Shown here piece by piece: positions 1 through 19,542 of a DNA stretch of 64,000 bases. The notes under the pieces are model-generated. The model searched no databases. It was given only the letters and a program-made list of their open reading frames with translations, and was not told the origin of the DNA. A program made the position numbers and the translations under genes. Within the stretch, counting starts at the first letter, position 1. Every line of letters begins with the position of its first letter. Where the stretch lies: assembly GCA_009760855.2 (NCBI GenBank), contig WPIO01000024.1, forward strand, positions 3,782,501 to 3,846,500, written 5' to 3'. This stretch comes from Cristatella mucedo (lineage: Eukaryota; Bryozoa; Phylactolaemata; Cristatellidae).

Positions 1-320
1 CTGCCGTGCTGCCTGCTCCTGGAGCACATCGTCTGCTGTGGCTAGCACTCCCCCAGCCCATGGTGCGGACGGAGAGACTTGCTGCCAGCAGACTTGCTGC
101 CGACAATGCAGCTGTCTGGCAAACGCTGGGACTGAACTGCTCGCAATAGCCTGGCTTTATAGTTTTTATCTGCTGTCTTAATTGAAGGCGCTTGCACACA
201 ATCGACAGTGCTCGAAGGCAGCGTGCTGCATGCTCACACGGTGCTGCTTGTGCAGCACGGCCAAGTCCAGAGGTCGCCAGCCTAGCGCCCGAAAGCAGAG
301 CAGCTGCCGGCATCACAAAC

Positions 321-324
321 TCTT

Positions 325-363
<39 letters not shown>

Positions 364-404
364 CTCTCTATCTATCTATCTCTCTCTATCTCTCTCTCTC
401 TCTA
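321..404. repeat. (CT)n microsatellite
   Basis: About 84 bp of CT dinucleotides interrupted by TATC units. Open frames reading Ser-Leu through it are low-complexity artefacts. Confidence 0.9.
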
Positions 405-2750
405 ATGTGCATTTTTACATAAATATTTCGGCTGTCTCCATTTTTATACTGCCAGGACATAACTGCTCTTCATTCTTTAAGAATCAGCAGAAAGAGAACT
501 GACGACAGGCCGACAAAATCAGAATCGGTAGATGCAAAGGCAACGTGATGAGCGCGTCACCCAAGTTACGTTCTTCTGGAACTAAATAAATGCCGTAATA
601 CCTCCTGCCGTCTGGCTGGATTCGGCTAAGTTAAATTCCAGTGTGCGTTCGCCATTAAGTCCGACGGTGGCGAGGCTTACGGGGAAAATGAACGCACGGT
701 CGGTCCGGCCGGTCCAAACCGCTGGCGCGTGGCGGCAGCCTTCAACGGAGTGCTCCTCCGCCGTCGATCTACGGGAAATGTGCGGAGCCTGGAAGACTAG
801 TGCCACCCGCCTGCCCCCTCCTTGCAGTTGCTGGAGGAGGGTCGCGGCCAGAAACCGCCCGTTCTACTCTCGCCTTCCGCCGAAAAGCCGCCATGGTAGC
901 GCTACGTCTGCCATAATATCTAACACATCTGCGCGCGACCGGTCTACCACCAACAGCTAGACACAAGCAACTCGCTAACGAACCAGCGGTTAAAGCAACA
1001 CGTTATCCTCCAGGCCGTCGGCTGCCCATGAGGACTATCGATTACTGGTTGCCATCACTGCGCACCGAGCATCAGCCATGACGCGCTTAAGCTCATGCTT
1101 AGCCGAGCCACTAAAAGCTTTTAATTAAAAAATTTAAATTAAAACAAGCTTGCATATATAGTGACTTTCAGGTACATTCGCAATGCTCCAAGCGATGGTC
1201 GTATCCCCCCCCCCCCCCCGTAGTCCAGTCATCAGCCCAAGAGTGTCAGACATAGCTCCACCCACTTACCCAACTTCATTCAAGCATTCGATCGCCGCAG
1301 AAACGAGGCTGCCGTGCTCAATATCTCTACGGCGTTGGATAGGGCCTCGGACTTCCCGGCACTGCCGCCCGACTTTCGGTATGTCTGGCCTCGCGGAAGT
1401 ACTGGTGCCCACTCGATAAGGTACGTTTGTAGCCTAAATTGTAGACAAAGACTTTCTGCGTTATCGGGTTGTCAGTCTGCTGATGCGAACCTACACAGTC
1501 TATAGCTGTCGCTACTGTCGTTCTTCCGCGTTATGAAGCCCCATAGGTCCCAGGCGCTAGTAGCGGAGCATTCTCAGCGGCCAGAAATCAACGATTACGT
1601 GATGATCTACATCTCAGCAGATTATGTCAGGGGGCTGTCTCAGCAGCAGGCTGGCAGTTGTCTTAGCAGTTGCTTTGTGCTGCCGCGGAGCGCTAAGCTT
1701 CGACGAACTCTTCTGTCGCACACGATCTAGCGCACCCACCAGACCCAGATTTTCGGGATTTACAGCCGTCACAGGACAGAATTGCTCAGTTAGGCGCAAG
1801 CATGGCCGATACATTGTCCGTTAGACCTGGATTGAGCATAGCGTTATCTTCGTGTTCCCGTCGCTTGTTTCTTGGGTGAAGGACCGCTATGGAAACCTTG
1901 ATTATTGTTGGCTTGCAGTATCGTATATGTGGAACCCATTTAATACATGTGGCTAGTGGCGCTGATGCTGTTGACATGTGGGGGTTCGTTCGGCTGCCTG
2001 ATTTTGGGAACATCTCTGCCCCATCCTGAGGACTTGGTGGTTCAGCACAGCCGTATTCTAGTCCCGTCTTATAGAAAAGTTCTGATAAGTTTTCCTTATT
2101 AGAGAGGGCAGCAAGCGGCCCGCGCTACCTTCTTGCCCTAATGGTGGCCTTTCGCTCTTGAGCGCTGGTTTTTGGCGGGTTTGCCGTCGCTTCGGCAAAC
2201 CGCAGGCGAAACCGTTATATTCTGCATGTAGCTCCCAGTACAGGACTCTGACGTCTTGGGGCTTTCTGAGCGTACTCTTTCGCGGCCGATGTCGAGCTCC
2301 TCATCCAAGTACTACCTGAATAGTCCACTACTTGGCTAGCCGATTGCTGTAGCCGGATGTTAGTAGCTTTGTAGTTATCCTGCCCTCTGAAGTGAATCAT
2401 CGTCAACTGCCATCGCTGAGCTGTAGCCAACCTCAGGACTTCCCCCTGTTCGGCTTAGTGGGTCTTGTGCCTCATTTCAGCTCAGTGCTGCCCTCCGATG
2501 AGCTTCTTAGCATGGTTATCTAAACTCTAGAACGTATTTAGGGGCCTTATTTATTTCCGAGACTCTATGACTGTCTGATGCTGTCTGTGATCCTGCAAGG
2601 GGCCCTTAGTAACAGCTGCATGCCTGTATATAGTCTGATGCTGATTCAGACCGGGACCTGAGCATTGCCCCTAGGGCTCTTGATCACTTCAGTGTGAGTC
2701 GAATCCTGTCATCAGTCGCTAATCTCCTTGGTGTCTGACCTTTCGGTGGC
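405..2750. other. Gene-free stretch
   Basis: I see no coding exon, RNA gene or recognisable transposon here. It includes a C homopolymer at about 1207-1219 and an AT-rich patch at about 1118-1145. Open frames are short, overlap on both strands and contain no recognisable domain. Confidence 0.5.
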
Positions 2751-3285
2751 CATAATAATAATAATAATAATTCACTTGATAAAGCGCCCTCATAGAACTT
2801 AATCTCTCTCTCTAGGCGCTTTACAGTTGCTGCAAAGTGAAATGCAATTGAATGGTAAGTAAAATCATGCTTGAAAAACTAACACAATGAATAATGTGGT
2901 TAGGGGTGACATGCACAGGGTCAGCATGCAAATGTGGTTAGTGACAGCATGCACAGTGTCGGCACGCATAAGCACATCAAGGACGAATCACAGGGACCCA
3001 CTAAATGCTGTCCTATATAGGTGTTTTTAGGTTCCTTTTAAATGTGGTCAGGTCAGGGGATGTTCTGACGCAGGTCGGGAGGCAGTTCGAGGCTTTGGGA
3101 GCGTACGAACTAAATGCACGGTCTCCACAGGGTTTAAGGTTTGTACGAGGTATTTCTAGACTGTTGGATTCCGAAAAGCGGGTGGCACGATGCTTGGCCT
3201 GATGGGGTAGTATGTCTGACAGATAGGCTGGAGCAATAGAATGAAGGGACCTAAAAGTGAGCGACAAAACCTCACTCGGTTGGTC
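2751..3285 (-). mobile_element. LINE family A, 5'-truncated copy
   Basis: Read on the minus strand, this holds the last part of a CR1/L2-type reverse transcriptase ORF, containing LSLTFRSLHS and APAYLSD. A 3' UTR rich in GCATGC motifs follows, then a terminal hairpin made of AAGCGCC and GGGCGCTTT arms, and an (ATT)n tail at the left edge. The same tail recurs throughout the window and defines the family. The coding part is short and nonfunctional. Beyond 3285 the sequence is no longer LINE-like. Confidence 0.8.
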
Positions 3286-3289
3286 TGCC

Positions 3290-4584
3290 TGCCAGACCCC
3301 AGGCAGGCTCCCTCTGCTACCACTGCGTTTTATGTCAGGCTCTCTCACCTGTGACTTGCACTGCTCCACTGTACTTCGTTCCTCATTCATGTCTCGGAGA
3401 CTATCTATCTTGACCAGCTCCCTCCCTGCTGCCTGCTGCTGACTCTTCTTCTTGGTGTGGATGCCAGGTTTGCTGTGGCTGCTGTCCTCCCACAGATTTT
3501 CTAATTACTGCCATTTACCCGTGCTCGCCTGCCGTGTGAAAGGTATCAGCTGTCAAGTAGGTTCAAGCCCCATCGGCACTTTTCTAATTAGACCTGTTCG
3601 ACGTGAAAACATGGTGCACTCTTCCAATCGAATGCACGGATCAAGGAAAACTGCGTGTAGGCATTAAGCACTGAGTTCTCTCCTTGTCAAGAATGCCCAT
3701 CCTCATTCTTTTGAAGTGGGGAGAGAATCAATGTTGAGCATTTAATTGAGTAACTTGTGCTCTAGCATTGTCTGCTGCATCTGTAGGTAGCGAGTGGTGC
3801 TCCTAATGAAAGTAAGTTGCTTTGCAAATGAAACTGTACTGCTTTTCCCTGCCAAAGGGTAGGAATAAGCCTCCCGTGCTCTTGCAGTTTCTCCGACAAC
3901 TGAAGCTTGGTTTTGGATTGCTTTTGGTGATCGTAGCAAACTGGAAATTAAATTATTCCTAGGCTATGCAACTCGCCCCACAAAGCTTGCATATCAATTC
4001 CTCATTGCTGTCCAATTATGCTGACTGGAGCACTCGGGTTTCAGCCATCTTTTGGTACTCGTTGTGGTACTCACGGTCTCGACTTTTAACCAAACTTGGC
4101 TATTCCTCTCAAGTTTCATATAATCTGTGAGGTCAGTGGTTTTGGCTGCTGATTCTTCAAAAGCTTTGTGCACTTTCGATGTAGTTTGGGGAGGAAACTC
4201 ACTAGAATGTAACGATCCCTTGGTCATAATAGCTTTGTGGAGGTGCATGCTGAAGGGCATGGATGCATAACAAATGGAGCAGGTCAGCCCGGCCTAAGAT
4301 CCACTGATGAGAAAATGCATATTTGCTGAAATGACATGGATTGATGCATAGATGGATATGTGTACTGCTGTCAGTATGTACATAGACTACTAAAATTAAG
4401 CCGACAGATTGCATTAACTCCTGTGTCTGGTTATGTCAAATAACACGAAGCAACTTTGAAAGCCACCTCGGTGAAGTGGCTACCTGTGGTCGTTCTACCC
4501 TCACAGCAGCACTAAATCGAGCACTAGTTTTATGGTTGCAGAAAATCTTATAGTAATTATGTCGATTGCTGGGTGTGACAGCCC
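3290..4584. other. Gene-free stretch
   Basis: No gene or clear repeat is seen. A box-B-like GGTTCAAGCCC occurs near 3561 without a recognisable tRNA or SINE body. Confidence 0.4.
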
Positions 4585-4650
4585 ATGCCGAGCCGGTTTG
4601 GTCCAGTGGATAAGGGGGTGTGCTATACGGATGAATTATATATTATGCTA
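4585..4650 (+). mobile_element. SINE type 2, internally deleted
   Basis: The tRNA-like head GCCGAGCCGGTTTGGTCCAG (4588-4607) runs almost directly into the SINE tail GTGCTATACGGATGAATTAT. Box B and the middle of the element are missing. The full-length relative at 57029-57190 shows what has been lost. Confidence 0.6.
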
Positions 4651-4867
4651 GGAATGTTTTGAGAGCCCCTGCTTTTGCTTGCCATTTTAAAGTCACAGAA
4701 TATGCTGCTAGTCAAAAGTATCATGCTTGCGATTCAGGTGTGTGTGCGAGTTCCAAAAGCGATTTTAATTGTGTTCATTGTCAGTAGTATCAAAGACAGT
4801 CTGCGATTCTACTTTTATGAAATTATTACTATTTAATTTTTCTATTATTGCAAAGAATACCCGAAGG

Positions 4868-4956
4868 GCAAAAACTCCAGCATATGTTGAGTGCCCAGAG
4901 AGAGATTTAGTTCTACTGAGGATGCTATTCGAATCTTATCGTCGTTATTATTAATA
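4868..4956 (+). mobile_element. Isolated SINE/LINE 3' hairpin tail
   Basis: The segment carries GAGTGCCCAGAGAGAGATTT, then TTCTACTGAGGATGCTAT, then a TTATTATTAAT end. This is the 3' hairpin shared by LINE family A and SINE type 2, so it is the remnant of one of them. Confidence 0.5.
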
Positions 4957-5604
4957 AAAAGTTACCATCTCCTGAGGAATTTGGACCGCAAGCCGGCTAG
5001 TTTAGGCTGATTTTGATCTGCCCAGCTTTTCTTCAATGACTCATGCCTCCCACACCCTCCTCCAATTCAAGGTGACTGATTCAGTCAAATACCTTGCTTT
5101 CCGGCTTGTGAAGGTTACGTCGGCCTGCTGTTCTGTTCACTTACTGTCGTCAGTGTTCGTATGATGATGGCAGGGTAGTGGTCTTTATCAATAGTATCAG
5201 TGATCTTTCTTTACCCCTGACTGTGCTAAATTCTTCTTGTACATTTCATCTGGTATCGTGTATATGTCGAGCATGAGCAGCACGGCGTTTTAAGCTCGGG
5301 TTTACCACCTCCACTGCTCTAATTGGATGTGCTGCACTAGGCTGCCCTAATCCTTTGACTGCCAGTGTGGAACTCGGCAGACCTCTGATTCAGGTCTATT
5401 AGTCTGGCTGTGCGATGCATTGGCTGCCTGACACTAGTCATGTAAGCGACATTGCTCAGATAGTTTCCGAGCTTGATCGGCTGTCTGCCGACTACCTGTG
5501 AGTGTCCCCCAAAGTTATCAAACCACAAAGTAGGGGCTGCAAGGGGCTGTAAAACGTGTAACCGATGGCTTTTGCTAATCGTTTGTTTTGTTGTATTCAT
5601 CCTG

Positions 5605-6300
5605 GCAATATATTAAAACGTGTCAAGTGCCCTAAGAGAACTTAATCTCTTCATAGGCACTTCACATATTCTGTATAGGAAGCATGCCAATTGGTTAATT
5701 ATAACGTGCATAATTTCAGCATGCATAAGCACACAAAGAACAATTTACAGGGGTAGAGTTAATGCTGCGAGGAACAGGTTGGTTTTAGCTTCTTTCTTTT
5801 TTTGAATCTCAAATCAGGTTGTGTGACTCGACAGTGAGTTCCAGGCTTAGAGAGAATGGGAATTGAAGGCGCGGTCGCCAAAGGATTTGAGGCAAAGCAC
5901 GGCTCAACGCCTGAGTCGTAAGAGCTAGTGGTAGTATGCACAGCCTGAGAAGTAGGTACTTATATGTCGGTGGAAGCAAGAGAATGAGGGTACCTAAAAG
6001 TAAGTTACATAACCTCGAAATCAAAATGCTACTTATGTTACAGTCTTTTTATAGCACCCTAATAGAATCTATGTCGAGTGCTTTAGTTGATGGTGAGCCA
6101 TTGCAGTTCAGTGAGAATCAGTATAATATAGCGTTGCAACCTTCTTCACGACAGACATGCCTAGCTGCCTGATTTTGTATCAATTTTAAGCGTTGTATTG
6201 CAACGGCAGGAACATCTGCAAGTTGTGAGTTACAGAAGTGCAGACGGGACATCACAAATGCATGGACCAGCTTGGCTTTGGTTTTCTTTATCTAAGTAAG
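5605..6300 (-). mobile_element. LINE family A, degraded copy
   Basis: The copy begins at its left end with the hairpin tail (AAGTGCCCTAAGAGAACTTAATC), passes through the UTR and reaches back into the reverse transcriptase C-terminal region near 6255-6300 (CATGGACCAGCTTGG, then CTTTATCTAAG). It is more diverged than the copies at 20495 and 31555, which indicates an older insertion. Confidence 0.65.
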
Positions 6301-6505
6301 CCTTAATTTGTTAATGCATTACGGAGCTGAATTCAGATCAGACTCCTTCCGATTTCCACCCCCACCCCTCCAAGGAGGACCTGTTACGAGACCGATCCTC
6401 TTTTCCAAACGTTATGTCTGCAGTAGACTTCAGTTAGAAACTTCTGCTACCTATAATGATGCATGTGATTGCTGTCACTTCCACTGCCTGTGAGTCCTGT
6501 CTTTC

Positions 6506-6845
6506 TGTAATGTAATGTAATGTATCTCCTGTAACTCCGCAAGGTCATAAAGACTAAGTGGGTGTTACACAGGAGAGTTTTGTATAGCGCACTCACAGCC
6601 TAAGCAGCTTTCGGTACGCATTCGGTTGCCAACAGACTTCGTCTCAGGCAACAAAGAGAAAGTGGAAAGCCTAGCAGAGTCAGAGCAGTTGAGGTAGTGA
6701 GTAGCATGGAAGTAGCAGCTCAGGACCGGTGAAAAGGATGAGCCATAGTCGGCAGCAGGAGAGTAGTTGCCGTTGCATAAGAATTGTGGAAGCGAGTTCC
6801 ACAGTCTAAGACCTGCAGAGCTAAAGCTTCTGTCGCCAACTGTCT
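6506..6845 (-). mobile_element. LINE family B, 3' end
   Basis: On the minus strand this encodes the C-terminal end of a second CR1/L2-type ORF: TVGDRSFSSAGLRLWNSLPQ, later ETKSVGNRMRTESCLGCEC and a stop. A (TTACA)n tail follows, seen here as TGTAATGTAATG at 6506-6524. The (TTACA)n tail separates this family from family A, whose tail is (ATT)n. It matches the end of the long copy at 36729-39180. Confidence 0.75.
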
Positions 6846-9800
6846 TGGTGAGTCTTGCCCTCCTTTCGTGTGTTTGCCCCCCCCCCCCCACTGCCATCTC
6901 GAGCTGTTCCCAATGATCAGGCACGAACTCGACTCGCCTGTCTGTGTGAAGTTGCAGTCCGATTGTAGTTGTGTCAACTTGGTTTTAAGGTACTGTTTTT
7001 GGCTGGGCTGGACTAAGCTTACTCTGCTTGGACCTCCAACCATAGATATATGACAAGTTGGATTTGCATCTCCTTTTGGGTAGCAGTTGAAGGCCCTTCG
7101 TACACCCATAATGTACTGCGGACGGACGTGAAAGCCTTTGTTCTCAGATGGCACGAATAAAAAGACCCTGCTGCTGTAGCTAATGTAGTAGCAGCTTTTA
7201 GAAATGAATGCTTAGGTGGTGTAGAGTGTGCAACACGAACCACTCTCTCACAAAGCCGGAACCGTCGATGATCTATCCCCCTCCTTCGCTAGAGATCCAT
7301 GCTTCAGTTACCCAAGGAGACATTGGCAACATTGCCATTGAACACTCGAGGTTTTGTCTGGGACTATTGTATGATGCATTTCGTTAGACCGTTTGAACGA
7401 GGCTAGTCGGATGGCATCTTGAGAATGAGGCTAGTTGGATGGCTCTTGAGACAGAGGCTAGTTAGATTACGGTGGTCCAACCATCTTTTGACCGTGTAAA
7501 TAGCTTTATATTGCAGCGCTGTGGCAATATTTCAGGCTGTGTGTGAAGCTAGTAGACAATATCAATAATATGAACACATTTTTTGGCACTTGCTACAAGA
7601 AATCACCCCTTAGCTATGATTATTGGCCTCCTGGATTCTAGCCTAGGTGTGAGGTGCTCACGCTTGATGAATCGGATCGTGGGTTCGAGTCCTGAAGCAG
7701 GCAGTTATTTGTTGGCCCCTGCCAGTGGGACTGATCGCCGCTGAAGCTGTTCTGCCTTGAAATTAAATACGTACCGACTCAAATCTGATGCAGTTGCAAA
7801 TTGACAATTTTTGTAGAGACTGTTTTGGAGTCGACACAATTATTTTGCATCTGGCTGTCGCTGACTGACACTTTGCCCGCCAGCCAGGACATCCTGGGCT
7901 TGCTTGAGCTTTGAGCTTGCTTGAGCTGCTGCTGTTCGACTGCCAAACCCGAGTGCAGCGATATCCGGCGACGTAAGTGGTTTGCGCCTGGCGTTTTTTA
8001 GGAGATCTGACGTATGTGGCTGCTGAATTGGCTGCTCTTGCTAAACTGTCTTTGATGGATTTTAAGAATGCTCGGTGCTTTCCCTGAGGTTCGCTAGCCA
8101 GCTGGCCGGCTGAGGCGCTTCTCAGCCTACAGCATGTGTCCCCCCCTCTTTCTGTGGCAGTCGGGTAGTTGGTTTTGCCAACTGCTCGGTCGAACCGAAA
8201 ACCTTGGCTGCGCTAGCCGAATTCATCTTGCACGGCAGCTGGTCTTCTCCCTCCGAATCAGCCGAATAAATGCCCTGGTGCACTCGGCTTGGCAACACGG
8301 TCGGAGGCGTGGTCGGATGCCAGACGTCTAGGCAGAGGGTGCCTTGCAACGTCTGCCGTTCGTGCCAACGGCCGTCACTATAGTTTGGTTCGCACTTAGC
8401 TGTCACTTTGATCAGCAGCCACTGCTGCTTTCCTCAGCTTACTAGCTTGGCCTTTGTACTCATGACGATGCTTGTCCTGGCTTGAGTCCTCTGCCCTAGC
8501 CCACCTATTTCGGTATGGCGATCGGGCACGTGACGATCTGCTTAGCAATAAATACCTCTGCGCTTGGGTTGACGACGAACGTGTGTATGTGTGTGTGTGC
8601 GCGTGTGTGTGTGCCTTGTCGGGCTGCTACTATGGGCTGCTACTATTGGCAGTAGCAGTTGGCCACAGAACGAGCCTTGTGTCATGAGTAGCAGCAGTAC
8701 CCCTGGTTAGGCAGCAGCTGCTGCTGTGGTCCTGCTGGGAGTTGCATTAGTTAGGCGTCTTTCGTGGGAATGGCTCCAACACCCTAGGAGCGATTTCCCT
8801 TGCTCGGCCCATGGCTATGCCCATATATGGTGGGTGGACTGCCAGCAATGCTCTGCAGCTGGATCGTTCTACAGGGGTGAGGCTTGCAAATATTTGTGCA
8901 TACCTATTGGGTGTCGCTAGGCTAAGCTCGCTCGGGTGGGGAGCAGTCGTTGTGCAAGGGGCATTACTAATGCTCGGCCTGGCAAGCCAGTTAGGCCATT
9001 TAGTCTGTGCTCCTGCAGGGGCACGGCTGGGCAGGGCAGCAGCTGTCAGACTGTCAGAGCATTGGTATGGTATCGGTATGCATGCATGCATGCCGATGCT
9101 TGAGGACACTGAGCTGCACGATGTTGCTGCCATTAGTCATCTTAACACGTGCACGAGCTTGCAGCACTCAGAGACGGCCTAAGCTGCATCATTGTATGAA
9201 GATCGCTTTAGCGCCACAGGCCCGAAGCAGCAGCTGCTGCTGAGGTGGTGGGGCTCGCCAAGCCTCGATCCCGTCCTTAAGCGTCGGTTGCCGTCTAAAG
9301 CCTCGGTGAGGAGCTTGGAATGCCCCGTTAATGGTGTTTGGGCACCGGGTATGGAGAGCATTTGTGCCGTAAGCCACCTTCCGATGGGCGAGCCCAGTGC
9401 TTGCCTGAACGCCCTTGTGTATGAGCTGCCATAGTTGAGGAGGCTCTAGCGACCGAGTGACAGGGTGACATACAAAACCAAATGGACGACTCTGGGTCTG
9501 AGTCGTGAAACAGTTGGCCAGTGCTGGATGTGTAATCTGCAATGCAAATCTCTCGATCAGCAGGAGATTGATGTTCCCCACTCTGCCCAGTTAGACTGCC
9601 TCAAGCTATTGGTGCCGGTAAAGGGACAACTGGTTAGGCGATCAGTGGGTCGAGCAATGGGTCATCCGAATCGCCGGTTCACCCAGGTAGTGCCGGCCAT
9701 GCCAGTGGAATGGATCCAAGCTCTTGTGCTCATTGCATTGAGAGTCACTCTTGATTCAGTAAAAGTTCGTGTGCCACACATACAGCATTGCTGTTCTGAA

Positions 9801-10600
9801 AACCTGGCTTTATTCGTGGCTCTTTACACTTATGCTTCAGCTACAGCCTGATTGTCCTGCCCCCCACTCTCCACTTATGCTCCAGCTTCACCGGCTGACT
9901 TCCTCATCCACGTAGCTTAACTTGTACTGCAGCAGCATTGCATGCATACCGAATCCACTTCTATGGATTAGAGAGTCAGTTTGCATTCATTTGGATGCAT
10001 GTACGTGTAAACACGCGCATGCAAATATATGTGATATATACACGTATGCCCTTTTGCATTTCGACTTTTGGCATCGAGTTCAGATACAACTTCTAGCCTC
10101 TAGTTCGGGGAATTCGATAGAGCACTCACGTACCAGCGCTGGAAAATACCCCAAACCATCATTCTACAGCTGCAACCTTTAACTGTACCCTGCGATCTGT
10201 CTGTCATTGCGGTATAGCAAAGCTCTCCTCCGTCTTGGGCTTCCTGCACAAAGCCGATTGCTTGAATGAAGAGCCAAGAAAAGGCGGCCCTGCAGGCACC
10301 CGGTGAGCGCGGTGCTTGGCCCGGCTCAGCCTTTCGGCCTTGACACGGCCACTCGGCCAGTGCACTCTCGCGGCCTTGACACGGCCAGTCGGCCAAAGCT
10401 CGATTCCCTCAGATGCCACGGCGTTTGCCTGCTAACTTTGGTCCAAGCAGTGAACTCCACTGACTGAGCTGTCTCACCTTATCAAGCGAGGCCTTCTGAC
10501 CAAGTAGTGTCACTTTGTTTGGCTGCCCTCCTTGCTTTGCCGTCCGTCCTTACCTGAATCCGTATTCTTGGGGACGTAGCCGGTGGCAGTCGACCATTCA
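6846..10600. other. Gene-free stretch with minor repeats
   Basis: No supported gene is present. Small items are a C-run at about 6879-6889, a roughly 28-bp unit repeated three times at about 7397-7465 (core GAGGCTAGTTGGATGG), and a GT-rich patch at about 8581-8615. A tRNA-like box B (GGGTTCGAGTCCTG) lies at about 7681 and may belong to a worn SINE. Several overlapping frames of 90-130 codons show no domain and no splice structure. Confidence 0.4.
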
Positions 10601-10602
10601 GT

Positions 10603-10730
10603 AATGATAATAGTAATAATAATAAATTGTATTTATAGTGCTGTTAGAGAGCCGAATCTGTATCCGGTAGGCCCTTTACAACTTGCTGCAAGAGAAGCAA
10701 TAACCACGGATTAATGACTCGTGAGGTATA
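10603..10730 (-). mobile_element. LINE family A tail, degraded
   Basis: The left end AATAATAATAATAAATTGTA is followed by a worn version of the family hairpin (TTATAGTGCTGTTAGAGAG, later GGCCCTTTACAACTTGCTGC). Only the 3' UTR is recognisable. A second, poorer tail-like segment lies at about 10985-11060. Confidence 0.5.
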
Positions 10731-10751
10731 TTACTTAGACAAGCATGAAAA

Positions 10752-10754
<3 letters not shown>

Positions 10755-10808
<54 letters not shown>
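10755..10808. repeat. (CA)n microsatellite
   Basis: About 27 uninterrupted CA units. Confidence 0.95.
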
Positions 10809-10810
<2 letters not shown>

Positions 10811-11099
10811 ACTCACACACGTGTGTATTAATCTTGGACTACCTTGCAAGAGCACTCAAAAAGACACTCGAAGATGGCTGGTTAGTTGGATCCCCGGTTA
10901 GTGAGTGATGCACATCTGTTAAAGCTATTAAATTATTAAAGCCCTGGTTTAGAAGGACGCAGAGAATCCCTTAAAAATAGGAATAATACTAAACCGTTTA
11001 CGTAGCACCCTAGTAGAACTAGATTTCTTTCTAGATCCTAAAGACAGGCGAGGTGCTACGCTGAAGAGTTGCTTATATCCCGTGCAAAGTGTACGCTGT

Positions 11100-12758
11100 T
11101 TTTTGTTTGCACACTCTAGACAGTAGACTTCATCTGACTAAACAAAGAGAAACTGAGAAGCATGACTTGTGACATATTGATGGTCGAGAACATAATTAGC
11201 ACATAATTAACAGCATTGGACGGCTGGTAAGGGTGTGCCGATTCATATTCAGCTGGGAGATGATCTCCTTGCACAAGAGTTGTGACGTGATTTTCACTGT
11301 TAATGACCAGCGGGAGCAGATACGCTGACACCGCTGTCACTAAAATTGGGGAAGGGACAGGTAATTCGTTGTCCTAAAAGGACCTGAACATGCGGGCAGT
11401 GCATTGCTTAAGCTGGATGAGTTGGAGCCAAAATGATCCGGGCCTCTTTGGTCAAAGTGGGCATTTTGCTCAGTAAAACGAAGGAGACGTGAATTTCTTC
11501 GATCAAGACCTGCCTGTTGGCCTCATTTACGTAGACAGTGGGCAGATAAAGCCCTAGTGGCTATAACTCCTGCTTGCAGTGGGTGATGCAGAGTTGCCTG
11601 CTGCATGATGCAAACCCTTGGTTCTGGATAGTGGAGAGCGGCATTCGGCGTCAACAGTAGAGACGGGGTAGGCTCTTTTGCAGCCCTTCCAATTGAGTTG
11701 CAGTAATATAACCTGGAGGAAATCGGTGAGAACTTTGGCCAGTGGAGCGGTTCTATTTCCCAGCCCTAGGCTGTTTTACTATGACGTATTTAGTTTCACC
11801 ATTGCTTACTTGAGGTAAATTGGCCGACATTTGGAACCGAATGGCTTGCAGGCATGTGCTCACTTTATAAACCTCGTGCAGATTCACAGAGCTTGAACGA
11901 TCTGATAATCGATCTGTTTGCATTAACTCCGGAAAGGGTTCTGCTGCGCAGTTGTACTCAGAGCGAGCCAACTAGGCCGCACGGTGAGTTGACCGACCGA
12001 TCTCAGCTGCAGCTCTCGAACTTTCTCCTCTCGTGTGGTGATTTCTCTGCTCGATGATCTGTCCTTCTGCTCTTTTAATCTGTCACGATGAGGAGATATC
12101 TCGTTCGTCTGTCGGTCGGTTGGGTTGGGTGCATAGTCTTTCGAGTGGCTTGCAGTTCGTGCAGCGAATATCAGTCGGTTGAGCCTTTTCTGGCCGATGC
12201 TTTGCAGTTCGAAACAGAGTTTGACGAGTCAGCCCACGAAGGTCTCTTGCAGCAGTCACGCCTTGACTGCTGCAGAGACTTTCTCTTCTGTGACCTTAAT
12301 TCTTCAGAGACCTTCATATGTGCCGCTGCTTCTGGGCAGCTAGCCTTGACGAGTCTGCACGAGTTTCATTAAAAGACATCTGGTTCGACTCGCTGTGGGG
12401 GGAGCCGGGCATTCTTCTTTTCTAGTGCTGCGCCATTCCCCTGGGGTGTTTAGCGCTGTATGTTTCCGGTGAACAATAAATCTGCCACTCTCTAATGAAT
12501 ACGCGCCTTATTAGAGAGTGACCGTGAATCGATCACGGTCTTGTGCTGCTTGTGTTTCGATGCGCTTGGTGCTTGGTCCGAGCCTATTCGTTCGTGCGGT
12601 CTGCACCACGGTGAGCAGCTGTGGTTGATGGCCTTGCGGTGAGCTGCCGTCGCAAGCCTCTTGCCTGCTGCTACACCCTCTGCAACCGCCACTGCTGCAC
12701 TGGCTCCTTTGCTGCCGTCAGCATTGCGTGGTAACTGACACTTTGCGGTTCGCTTGCA
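11100..12758. other. Upstream flank of the SOCS gene
   Basis: No coding exon is supported. The stretch ends at the splice acceptor CTTGCAG just before the first SOCS coding exon, so it may contain promoter or 5'-UTR sequence. An ATG-started frame at 12088-12372 has a hydrophobic N-terminus and an AATAAA about 100 bp downstream (near 12475), but I recognise no homology. Confidence 0.35.
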
Positions 12759-12766
12759 GCGCTAAC

Positions 12767-19542
<6,776 letters not shown>

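Noticed and set aside
9465-9851. 128-codon frame
   Set aside because: It opens with GTG, not ATG, and shows no domain and no splice sites.
12088-12372. 94-codon frame with an N-terminal hydrophobic segment and AATAAA downstream
   Set aside because: There is no recognisable family, the composition is ordinary for the region, and no splice or promoter support exists. Kept only as a remark on the SOCS upstream flank.
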